This document shows, piece after piece, positions 11,380 through 22,900 of a stretch of DNA of 64,000 bases. Below the pieces are notes generated by a model. That model was not told where the DNA came from. It was given only the letters and a program-made list of their open reading frames with translations, and did not search any database. How positions within the stretch are numbered: position 1 is the stretch's first letter; each line of letters begins with the position of its first letter. A program made the position numbers and the translations under genes. This DNA comes from Phoronis australis (lineage: Eukaryota; Phoronida; Phoronidae). The stretch spans positions 213,004-277,003 of the forward strand of contig NMRA01000515.1 in the NCBI GenBank assembly GCA_002633005.1, read 5' to 3'.

Positions 11380-12023
11380 TGTAACAGGAGTGCCCTGGAC
11401 ATGATTATGTAAGTAAGATATATGCGCCCTCTAGTGGTCAAGCTGTGTATTACGTATGGAATTTTCCTATGATTTTGAGTCCTTTGGACATGGCCAAATA
11501 TGGTCACAGCCTAGGAGCTATGGGCCTTGCCCTTCAGATCGTGTCTGATTGGTTGAAATTGTGTACTTAAGCTTTGTCTCTGTCAGACACGAGGAGTCCA
11601 GTCGCAGAGTTCAAGAAGCAAACGTGTACACCTTCACTCACACCAAATTGCAACTGTTTGTGCAGCTTTCGGGCTCCTCCCGAACTTGGTTGCCAGTAGT
11701 TTAGCCCCAGCAATTCTCGGGCTCCTCCAGAGCTTGATTGCACCTCACCTTTTGGATCTGAATAACCAAATTGCCCCGTTCTTGCACACACAACTATTAA
11801 TCAGCGACTGGCTTGCCCGTGTATCAGAACTGTATAAATCACAACGCTGCGATACCAAGTCATGGAACAACTGGATTGCTTGTAAGTGTGAAATATTGTA
11901 GTTATATATTCTTACAACAAACCTATGTATTATTCACCAACTTTTAGTTTTCAATATCACCCTCAGTCCGCACCGGGCTCGTAAAATCGGGGCACCTTGG
12001 TCGTAGATACCGCCCCCGTTACA
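11380..12023. mobile_element. Solo LTR with 4-bp target duplication
   Basis: Starts TGTAACAGGAG and ends CCCCCGTTACA: TG...CA ends with a short inverted TGTAAC/GTTACA. ACTG flanks it on both sides (11376-11379 and 12024-12027), and the empty site TTTACTGAAAGC survives at about 9130. A TATAAA lies at about 11832-11837. No internal gag/pol DNA is present, so this is a solo LTR of a Gypsy- or BEL-like retrotransposon. The family is not determined. Confidence 0.85.
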
Positions 12024-12937
12024 ACTGAAAGCAGAAAGTCTGAAGAACTTGATTTTTCACGTGTAACAGACCATACTTTTTGTTAAAATTTAGTGAGACA
12101 GAAATTGTACATTTATAGTGTAAAACAACAGTATCAATAATGACTCACTGAATTTAGTTTTATAATTAATGTTCAAGATGAAATATCAAAAACACTGCTA
12201 CAGATTTTTCATCCTTTCGTTTTATGCAACATTTGAGTTTCTTTGTAAAAATCCAGTCCCAATTTTTGATAGCACCCCTTACCAAAGTGAATCGGATCAA
12301 AACAATCTTAAAAGTGTTTTGAAAACATAGTAAAAATATAGATATTGCATGGTGAGGGTGTTATTTTCTATGTCTCGACCCCTGAGTGAGATTTGAAGGC
12401 TTTATTACACGAGAGGAACAAGTGTGAACATTCTACCAAATCTCACTAAGAACATGTAATAAGCTGTACAAAACTCACAAAACATCATGAGTTAGTTAAG
12501 ATAACACTTTGGCTTCTCTCACCCTAGTTATCAGTGGCTAAGACTATATAGTAATAATTAGATTTAATTTATACTACTTTTCAGTAACATTAAATATCTA
12601 TTGAAGGGACGATTCTTCCCAGTGAAACATTGGCAAATGGAAACAATTGTAACCAGGAGTGAGCTTCAATTCCCATTAAATAACAGTAATTTAGAATTGA
12701 CAAATTACTCTCAAACAAATGAGATACAATACTTTACCAGTGTCAAGTTTAATAAGATGTGAGCACAATAAAACAGTTCTGTTCCGGATACACTGTATCA
12801 CCAGTTTCTTGTTTCTCTCCATTTGAAAGAGGCATCAAAAACCCGCAACATGGATAACGCGCAGCTTAAATCCTGACCAACAACTAACCACACAGCAGGA
12901 GGTGCTGAAGAACCCAAGCTGACTACATAGGACTGAA

Positions 12938-13561
12938 ATGGCAGGCAATGCCCGATTGCTTTTGCTAAGTGACATGTTCCGTCAAATACTGAATATTGGT
13001 TCAGACCAATTACTGACTGAAGTTGATCTCCACTTTTCCCTTACACCCACAGCAATGCAAAGAGCTGACAGTAACCTTGAGACCATGATCAGACTGTCAC
13101 AAGCCAACTTGTACAGCCTGGTCTCAAGCTGTCATTTCTTTGACAGACCTGAAATCACCTCAGATTTTAAGAAACAACTTGAGACTAATTTCATAATGGT
13201 AAGTGGTCTAAATCAAAATTTGTTTTTGTGACAGTGAAGGCAGGTTTATTACCACATTCAAATAAAATTGCTTATAGCAGAGCACGTCGACTTTGTATTC
13301 ATTATTGTACAAGATATAAAATTCCATTTATTGAAACTTGACAAGTACTCGATATCCTTCATTCAGTGTGTGGGCAGCTTGAAGAATCTTGATGATTTGA
13401 TGGTGAAAGAGCAGTACAATGGCAAGTGTAGATATGTATTCTACAAATTAAATCAATTACAAAAACTGTTAACGCAACAGGCATTACTGGATATAACAAA
13501 GTATGATCAATTCATGCTTGATAGTACAACATGGCAAGAATATCTTACTAATGTCAAATGA
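12938..13561 (+). CDS. Unrecognised small two-exon gene
   Basis: Exon 1 is 12938-13198 (87 codons, MAGNARLLLLSDMFRQ...) with a donor ATG|GTAAGT. Exon 2 is 13367-13561 after a pyrimidine-rich CCTTCATTCAG, with matching phase 0 and a TGA stop, for 151 residues. An in-frame TGA lies seven codons upstream of the ATG and +4 is G, so the start is plausible. The product looks soluble and helical, with no signal peptide, membrane segment or metal-binding pattern. I do not recognise the family. It sits between the convergent syntrophin and OXR1 genes, 248 bases from the OXR1 stop. A chance pair of open frames cannot be excluded. Confidence 0.45.
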
Positions 13562-13809
13562 GTTTCCTATAGTAAAACATTCCCAATTCTTGACAATACT
13601 ATGCTTTAGTAATGTTAAAATGTACTGGCAAACAATTAACATCATATCATCATAACCATTTTGCTAACCTCTATTTCCGTGGAGTGACACAGACACGTTT
13701 ATATTTGGCACAATTATCATAACGACCTCTGTCACTGCTCATTGCTCTTCATTGTGACAGTAAGTCATCCTACAAAAACACAGTCCAGATTATGACCACT
13801 TATTACAGA

Positions 13810-13951
13810 CTAATCTGAGAAAAAACCCCAGGCTTCAATGGCAGCAATGAAGAAGTCCTCTTGGCAGGTCAGCGGTGGACTGTTGTAGGTCTTGCATGAC
13901 TTCGTACGGCCGTGGTAAAAGTCACTATCCAACCACAATCCAAAGGATCCC
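13810..13951 (-). CDS. OXR1: OXR1 last exon, TLDc C-terminus
   Basis: [20 protein letters not shown], then [13 protein letters not shown] and stop TAG. It is the most conserved TLDc end (FGLWLDADLYHGRSNSC...EDF...EVW). Acceptor TTTCAAG. The roughly 2.9-kb intron before it contains the 14286-15404 transposon. Confidence 0.96.
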
Positions 13952-16900
13952 CTTGAAACAAAAATCGTTATTCGACATGACTGAATGAGCACTTAACTTT
14001 GGCGAGTTCTGTTCATTTTAGAAGAAAATGAGTTAGGTGGACATCTAATGCAACATGGCTTCTGGTTAGTTCGCTCCTGGCAACATCTTGATTGGTGGAA
14101 ATTTATTGTCGTGCTCCCAACACTGAGCGCTGTTTCACTAAAGGTTTTTCTATATTTTTGATAACAAGTCCGACTTTGTGTCAACTTAAATTGCAAGGTC
14201 CTACAAGGTCTAACTTAAATAAAACATGAAAGGAAATGTTATTTTGTAATATCGTGTTCTAAATAACATGTGATTTAGACTGCTACAGGCGATTTCAGAA
14301 AGGTGGTTTAACAAAACAAACATGGTCTAATTTTAGACCTAACTTGCATTTCACCAACGCGGTTTAAAAGTCTGAAAGCCTGGTTTTGTTAGACCAGGGA
14401 GCGGGTTTAGTAAAACTAGGTTTAAAGTATCCAAGCCACCCAACTGTGTCAATCTGGACTAACCCAACAATAATTCAACAAAACCTTGATCACGTGAGTA
14501 TACAATGGCACACACTAGTAGAATTAGTGCAGACATTTGCGAAAAAGGTCTAAAATCTTTTCCCATGAGGAAAAATGTAATATCTGTGCCCAACACACGT
14601 ACACACATTAAAGTACATGCTCACGATTAGCCGTAACATGATAAATGCCCAAATTTATTTCTGTGTCATTTTAGTGTTTATTTTTCACAGCCAATGGGGC
14701 GTGGGGGCAAGACCCCTTCCCGGCAACATTAAATCGGGGACCAGTGGAGGTGGAACTCAGTCAGAAGAATCAGAAGATGCTGCCTTTAGTCAAACCCAAA
14801 GCACTTACGACGATGACGCCCTGCGCAACCAGTCGTATTATGAGGTCCTGAAGGACACTCTCCATCCAGCATGTACTGGAGGATCCAAGGGGGTCAAGTG
14901 ATGCGGACACCCTTTTTTCCTTTGATTTTAATATGAAATCTATAATTTTCAAATTGGTGACTTGGTCCCCCTTTTAAAAATTCTTGACTGACCCCCCCCC
15001 TTTAAAAATTCTAGATCCGCCCCTACTGCGTTTGACCTTGTGTCGTCGTAAAACTGAATATTGAAAATAGTCCATTCTCTCTCTAAAACTGTGTCGTCAA
15101 TGCACACCGCAGCATCATTCAGTTGCTCCTATATCATGCAAGTCTGTCATATTTAACAGTATTAAACCTGGGTCTGACCAAGTTAAACCTGGTGTGAGAT
15201 ATTAATACAGGTCCAAGGAATATAGACTTCGTTGGTGAAATAAAAACTGACTTAGACCAGGTCTAAACTGGAGTTTAAACAGGTGTTACTAGACCACTGG
15301 TCTAAAACTTAAATCACGTTAATGAAATTCAGATTATCTTTAAACCTGGTCGAAGTCTAGTTTAAACCAGGTTTAACTTTAAACCAACTTTATGAAATTG
15401 GCTGCTAGTGTTTCAAAAACGTAAAAGTAAAATAATCCATGAAAACTTTTCCTTTGGCTTCATGACGAGGTGTACAGGAACAAAAATGTTACCTACAATG
15501 CAGACCACCACTCCGTAATAATAGCGTTCAACAACTGATTTGAAGCAGAGAAGACAATCTATCTTGTCTGAATGCATAACAGTTTCAGTAACTCTGAATT
15601 GGCCTGCATGTAGTCACACCAGACAGAAGACTGTGCTTAGCATTTTACAAAAGGAGCCAGATGTTACCAGTCGTTCAGAACTGGCATAATGTGTTAATTT
15701 AAAAGTAAATGAACAGGAGAAAGCTCTAATTATGCCATTTCAGTTCACTCTATTCCCCACACAACGTCACAAATGTGATACCCAAAAAGATGATGTTGCT
15801 TACAATTTTTGTTACAAGCGCGTTACAACATAATTAAATAACTTTAATTAGAGACGTGCATATCACCGTGTAGTCACAGTATCACAATAACACATTCATT
15901 CAAACATTATGACACCATTTTCGTTCATATTAGGCTGTTTGCTTGCAAATCATGATATTGTAGCATTATCGCAAATTCCTGTTCTAAGTTGACAAGTTGA
16001 AACCTGCCGATCAGTTCTAGATATTAGTCAGAAACATTATTCATAAAAGTACAGAAAATCTCCAATCCTGTCAGAGGAGATGAGGCAAATTGAAAAATGA
16101 CATGCATTGTCCTGGTGATGTCTTACACCATTGAGCCTAAATTCAGTTAAATACAATTAAAGATTTTGAAAAACTAATTTGACAACAGGACAACCAGACA
16201 AAATGGCCACTGGAAGATGCTGTAGTGGTCAAATCCGCTGGAAAATTGACTGGGTACAGTGCATTGCTGTCACATACAACTGTGTCAAACTTCACTGAAA
16301 CCCATTGATCAGTTCACTAGACACCATCTGGAAACAACCCCAAAAATAGCGAAAAGCCCAACTGTTGAGATGAGAGTGGGCACTAAAGGAAACTACAGTA
16401 TGATGTTGAATTCATCTAAAAATCAACTGGTGCCAGAGGATGACTGTCATTTTCCTCTGAGCAAAGTTTCACTCAGTTTAATCTGAAGATATTATCAAGA
16501 AATGTTCTTCCCCTTGAATGCAATGAAAAGCCTGTTTTTGAGAACAAAATGGGGGTGTTGCAGTTTGCCCAACTTCATCCCACTTCAACCAGGGGTTTGT
16601 AAGATATCGAGCAGACACCTGGACAACTAAACGCCTGGACAGAATGACAACAATATGCTGCCATGTATATGACTTGCATATGTGTATACATCAACATGGG
16701 GCTGCTTAAAAAGTATTCTGAGCAATTGTACTCAAGGACTGCTCTTCTTATAAAATTGTGGTTCATTTCTTACAGTTTACACTCAACATTACAAGCCACA
16801 CTTACTCTCCAGCCCCGAATGCTAAACTTTCTTTGCTTCCTCGGATAAAGAAGTTATTTTCACCACTCCAGCGATACACCTTAAAATCAAATAAAAGAAC

Positions 16901-19900
16901 CATTACCAAGGGCAATGTTAATGTAAAAGGTGACGGGCAATAGCTTGTGTTCATATTCTGCAACACAATACACAAAAGTAATGGCAAAATTTTACTTTAG
17001 AAGTGTATTGCCTTCTGTAAACATTAATTACAACATAAGGGGCAATCCTGCAACACATTATGGTTAAGCTGTTCTGGGACCCAGACATCCAGGCATCACA
17101 TCAATGCCTGCTACTGCTACATCATTCCAGTCAATACCAGTTACATTTCATTTGTGCCTACTTTTAGGAACAGTTCAGAATGGCATTTTCAGGTGAGCCA
17201 ACAAAGTAAAACATCATGATTTACAATGAACTTCTTCATTACTGTGATTATTTTAAACTTCCTGACACTACTGTGGCCAAATAATGTTGGTTCTCAAGTA
17301 ATGGTGCATTTAAATGAAAAAGGACTTCATTCTTCACACTTCACTCTTCAGAATTAAATAAATCAACAGTCAGAAATATGACTCTTAATCACGTTGTTGT
17401 ACATATCCTAGTCATACAGCCAGCTTGACTCACCAAGAGACTGTCTTCACTGAAGGTGTATAAGAATGACTCTCCAGTGCCGTAGAAGTGATCATTCAAA
17501 GTTAATGCACAAGATGACATGACTCCAAACAGCTGCAAATGAAGACGGTTATACTTACATAGTATTGCTGCAGTACATTAAATGAGTAGTAAGTGAACCA
17601 TCTCAACCTGGTTTGTATCTAATGCACACGGACAGTCAGTGATGAATGAACTGAACTACACGTTTCATGAAACTACATGTAGTAGAAAAGGTTTTATTGT
17701 GATGGAAAATAATTGAAAAGAAGATGTGTAAATGTGTTCAGCATGGGGGTGATTGTGTTCCAACCTGCAAAACTGGTTTCATGTTCTGAATGTCACAGCA
17801 GCTCAAGTGGATCATCTTTGTGAGCAGCTGCAATTACAGTTTGAGCCTGGTTTGCATTAAATCAGGTTTTAATTTCCACAAGGCTGCAATGAAAATTGAT
17901 GCTGCGACTATCGTTTGCTATTACCATCCCCGTTACATATACTAGATTCTTAGCAATGTTCAAAGGAACCAACTTGTCAAATAACAGTTTAGCCTCCACA
18001 AGTCCAGTGATACACCAGTCAACATTAAACATACTCAAACTTTTCAAATAACAGTTTAGCCTCCACAAGTCCAGTGATACACCAGTCAACATTAAACATA
18101 CTCAAACTTTTCAAATAACAGTTTAGCCTCCACAAGTCCAGTGATACACCAGTCAACATTAAACATAATCAAACTTTGCAAATTTAGTGTGGCATCATTT
18201 ACTCATACTTTCAGACAACGCTCAGCCACCAAATAAAGATTGGAACTCTCTATCCTGCAGTACATTTATATTTACTAGGCAAATTCTACACTGTACAATA
18301 AGATTTTCATTATGACTTAATGAAAACCTAATACTATCACAGAATTTTACATATTAATCATTGATGATAAGAGCAAGATCTGAAAAATGGGGTTGTCCTA
18401 TCTCTCTGTAATAATCAAACGTAATTTATTCACCATAAACAAAATGGCTCAAGGACAGATGTTGTAAGAATTGTAGTTTCAATACACTGACAGGACTACC
18501 CCTACCTGAACTTTTCACATCAAGAAAAATACTAATTGTGAGTGGACTCCTTTCATTTAAAGACCGTCCATAACTGACATTTTTACGCTATTAACGAATC
18601 TGACAATATCTTCTAACACTAAGTGGTTATTGAGTTGTTTATCGGCAATGCTCGCATACAAGCTACATCTTATCACTATTGCCATGATGCATTTGGCCGG
18701 ACTGTTCACAAGTCACACACCAACATACCTGTAAAGGATCTTAATCGCATCAATATGAACATCGATTGCGGGGTACGCTTCTCATGGGGGTTTGTTGAGA
18801 ATAACAATTTACATCCTTGAATCATTTCTTAGGAAAAATGCATCCTACACTGCTTTTTTGGCTCAACTTAGTGCACATTTTTGTATACATACTAGACGGT
18901 TGTCCCAGCAGTTAACCAACCAACAACTTACACTGCCAAAGGTATCCTTAACGACCAACAATGTAGGTGAATCACAGTTGTTCATATTTCTGTAGAGCGT
19001 CTTCAGACTGAATCCATGTCTTTCTGTGCTGTAGATAAGTGACCATGGATAGCCCTCAGCACGGGGAGGAAGATTCTTGCTCAACTAAACATTAACATAA
19101 ACATGCATCAATAATAAGGAAGTTGCACATTCTCAAATAAAAATCCAGTATTAATCAATTAATTAATATACAAAATTAATTCATTCATTGAAGCAAGTAA
19201 TGTATGCATTGTGCTTAATTCAATAATTGTACATAAGATCCACAGCCAGAGTGTAGTATGTCTCAAAGCCATACGAATGTTCACACGACACGTTTTGAAA
19301 AGGATTTCGTATCTTTTCTACAAGAAATGACCAGCATAAACAGGGCTATACCAAAGTAATCAAAGAACCATGAGAGACAACATTTAAATTAAAATCTTAT
19401 TTTGCCTGAACACGTCAATTCAACAAACTCTCGAATGAGGTAAATGTTCACAAAAGCCAGCCCATGAAATGCTGACCTGTTTGACATGATTCTCACACAG
19501 AATGATTGACGGCTCTAGCAGGTCAGGAAGGGGAAGAGAGTCTTCAACATCCAGCAGTGATAAACGCCGTCTAGCCTCCTCTACATTCACAATCTGCAAA
19601 GAGAACCGACAAGGTAGATAACCTCAATAGCGCCATCTTACCTCTCCTAAAGCAATTTATGGGACACACGACATCATGCAAGCACCTTTGTGTGGATGCA
19701 TTTCCTAATCGCAAACTTCAGAAGGAAACCACATAAACACTTTATGAGCACAAATGCCGCTTTGTGTGTACTCACTGACCAACTACAGGTATTAGGTGAC
19801 ATCTGGCAAGACTTCTGTCATGTCCCAACATGGTAAGTACATTCCACTTCATTTCACAACTAAAAATTCATGACATTAAATAGAGTTGGAACAAACAAGT

Positions 19901-22900
19901 GATTTATCAGAAAAATCAATTCATGTAACTGAACCTTCAAAAGTTAGAGAAGAGGACATGACAATGAGTAAGTCCAACATGCATGTTGTCCTAGTCTGAG
20001 ATGACTTGCTCTAGCAACAGATATCTCTCCCTCGCACTAGATCACACCATGGCCACGTACGTGTTGGGTTCACGACAGAGGTCATCGATGTGTGCTCTAG
20101 TGACCAAACTATGAGAAGTGAACTGTTTTTGCCCAGGCTGTTACGCTTGTGTTACCTTTCATAGTAAATGACTTGATAGGGTACGCACTGTAAATATGTA
20201 TGGTAACAATAAGACAGACAAGTGAAATTTTGATTTCTCATTTTTTCTTGTCAATGAAAGACATGGAACACTAAAGTATGCTTTTGCATGTAGGTCAGCA
20301 ACATATGTGCCATCAGACAATATTTGGGTATTCACTCCACTGTTAGATTAAGCCCTTGAATGATGAAAAAGAGCAACCTTGTCAAGATTTAACAGTGACT
20401 AAGGAAACAAATACACCATCATGCCTTAGTGATGGAATAAGGCAACTCAAGAGAGCGAAATTCACTATTCTTTGACAACAGAAGCTGCATTACGCTTGAG
20501 TATGGCACTGACATGATATATCTCTACAACCACCCACCTCCTATGCACTGACATTATGTACCTCTGCAGCACTCTACAATCACTCACCTCCCAGTCCTTA
20601 GACATCTGCTTGCTCAACTTCTTATGGTGGTCATTGCAATCCAGCACAAACAAGTTGTCCTCCTCGTCACTTTCAACCACAACAAAACCATGTGACTTTG
20701 GATCAATCTCCTCCTCTGAACCATAAATATTGGGTGACCACTGGATGAAAAAAGCGTAAAGATGGTCGACTCTGAAAGCAGAAATAAAATGTTCCACAAT
20801 AGAAATCACACAGAAATCATTAAAAAGAAATCATTGTACTATGATTATATCTCACCAATTTAGGACATAATACTGCTAACAAGAGGGAATTTTATTTTCT
20901 CATTTTTCCATAGGTAGCACCAAATTAACACTTTTCCAAATTCATGTTCCATAGCTAACGCTGCACAATATTTTGAAAATTTGAGAGCATTCCAAATGAT
21001 GTTAAAAGACATTGAAAAAATGAAGAAATAGAAATCTTGGTAAATATTTTTGTCCGAAATTGGCAAGATTTTGCGTATTGATGAGGAGCAGAAAGCACAG
21101 CTATGAGACATAATCAGAATATATTTTAAGAATCAACCAAGGTCGGTGAGTTGTTCATTATTTGCTATCTGTAAGGATGTGGTTGGTAAAATGTATGAAA
21201 GCAGCAGTTCAGTACAACTGTGGATTGTAAGGACAGAAGTGTAATAAAAGTACCAGAATACAATAGGAAACATTCAATAACTGAGAGTGCGAAAGCATCT
21301 TTCTCTAGATCCAATTTCTAATTTTGGAGTCCAAGACAGGCCGTGTTGACAGCAGTGTTGACTTTATGACATGAGGGTTACAAATAATTTATATAAACGC
21401 CAGAAATATCTGGCTGCATTAATCGAGAATGCTGTATACCAGCTCCTTCTAGCAACAAGGCGCATTCACCATGCCACTATGGCTATTGCAACGCATGAGA
21501 AAAAGTAATGGATTGTCAGAAAAGAAAAGGAACTTATTCATGGCAAAAGTATGACATTATTGGATTGCCCTAATGGTGTATGAAGGGACAAAAATCTCGT
21601 CTGCATTATGCAAAATGTCTTGGACTGTGTTCCTTGGGCTTAAGGCATTAGCTTGCACTTGCAGTGAAACATCTTCACTTACAGAATGGAAACAGTGAAT
21701 TCTGACCCACAATGCAACATTCCTACCTCACACACCAAACACTTCAGTGGCCACCATTTTACTAATGGTTATACTAGGAAGACCTCAAGCATGCTTTTTA
21801 CAGGCATAATTTTGTATGGTCTTGCGTGATCTCGCTTTTCTCACAAAAAATTGGCGTACGGAATGCCCCGAGGTTATGGCAACTTTTTGTAAGAAGACAC
21901 AACTCACTTGTCTCGTGGAATCGAAAACCAGTACTCAGGTTTTTTCTTCTTCCTGTTGTAGGACTCAATGGGGCACGTTTTACTGACAGCTTTGTTAACA
22001 GGCATTCCCACCTTTAGACACAAAAAGAGTGGGGGGTCCTCATACTGCACTGCAGGTGATGGGATTATATCTACAAACACCAAGGCATTACTTATGAGCA
22101 ACCATATCTTCATCTTATCCAAGTTAAATCAAAAGTAAAGTAAATCTTTCAATAACAAAAATTAATAGCCACAATAAAATTATCAACATGACAATACAAA
22201 AATTCTTCAAAAAATCCTCATAATACTGATTTAAATAAAAACAACAAGCACACTTAAACTGATGGTCAGTTCAGGTTAAAACATTTTGAGAAATATTACA
22301 ATCCCCAGGTAATTACTGATCATACATGAAAAAAACACATTCTTGTCTATGAAAATATCAAACAAGGCAACTTGTAAAAAGCTGTCGCTGAATTCAGAGC
22401 ATTTCAGATTGAACTGAAAGTATTTCAATGCAGGTTCCATTCTGCACTAGACAGACTGGGAAGAATATTCAACACCAAGTGATCTTTGTACCACAGAGGT
22501 TAGGTTATTTCATAACGCTTTTTACCTTCAATTCAGAACACCCAGTTAGACATGTTGCATGAGCTAGTCTACATTAAAACACTGAATCAGTCTAGAGAAA
22601 CACAACACATTTTAGATGAGATTATTGATTTATTCATTATCAAAATAGGATTAAAAAGCCAACCATATGTTCGTGAGATAAAAGGAAAGAAGTACCTGAT
22701 AACTGAAGACTGCATTTCATAAATTTAATAAGTACGAACCAACGCAAGAGAAAATGTGGAAGCCAAGAGAGAAATTCTTTACAACACCCACAAACAATGT
22801 TTAAAATTCAGAGACAGGTAAAAGCAAAATGGACAGAAAGTAATACTCATGAATAAGGAGGTTCTCCAATTCATGGAAATACTTATAAGAACTTGAGAGT

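Larger units (their letters stand above)
9359..12249 (+). repeat. Duplicate block (copy B) of 7889-9357 with two insertions
   Basis: Begins right after the N at 9358 with the sequence of 7889 and ends at 12249, exactly where 9357 ends (TTTCTTTGTAAA). The length difference of about 1420 bases is explained by a 794-bp insertion (10217-11010), a 644-bp LTR (11380-12023) and a loss of about 24 bases near 9528. This end-to-end accounting fits two alleles of one locus. Confidence 0.85.

Noticed and set aside
1-12249. Tandem gene duplication of syntrophin
   Set aside because: Copies are partial, out of order, very similar and each bounded by single Ns; unmerged haplotypes explain them better, though this needs read evidence.
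14617-14901. 94-codon frame with hydrophobic start resembling a signal peptide
   Set aside because: Inside the 14286-15404 transposon/nested insert; no family recognised and no splice or promoter support.
17977-18178. CRISPR-like array
   Set aside because: Contiguous 67-bp tandem units with no spacers in a eukaryotic intron.
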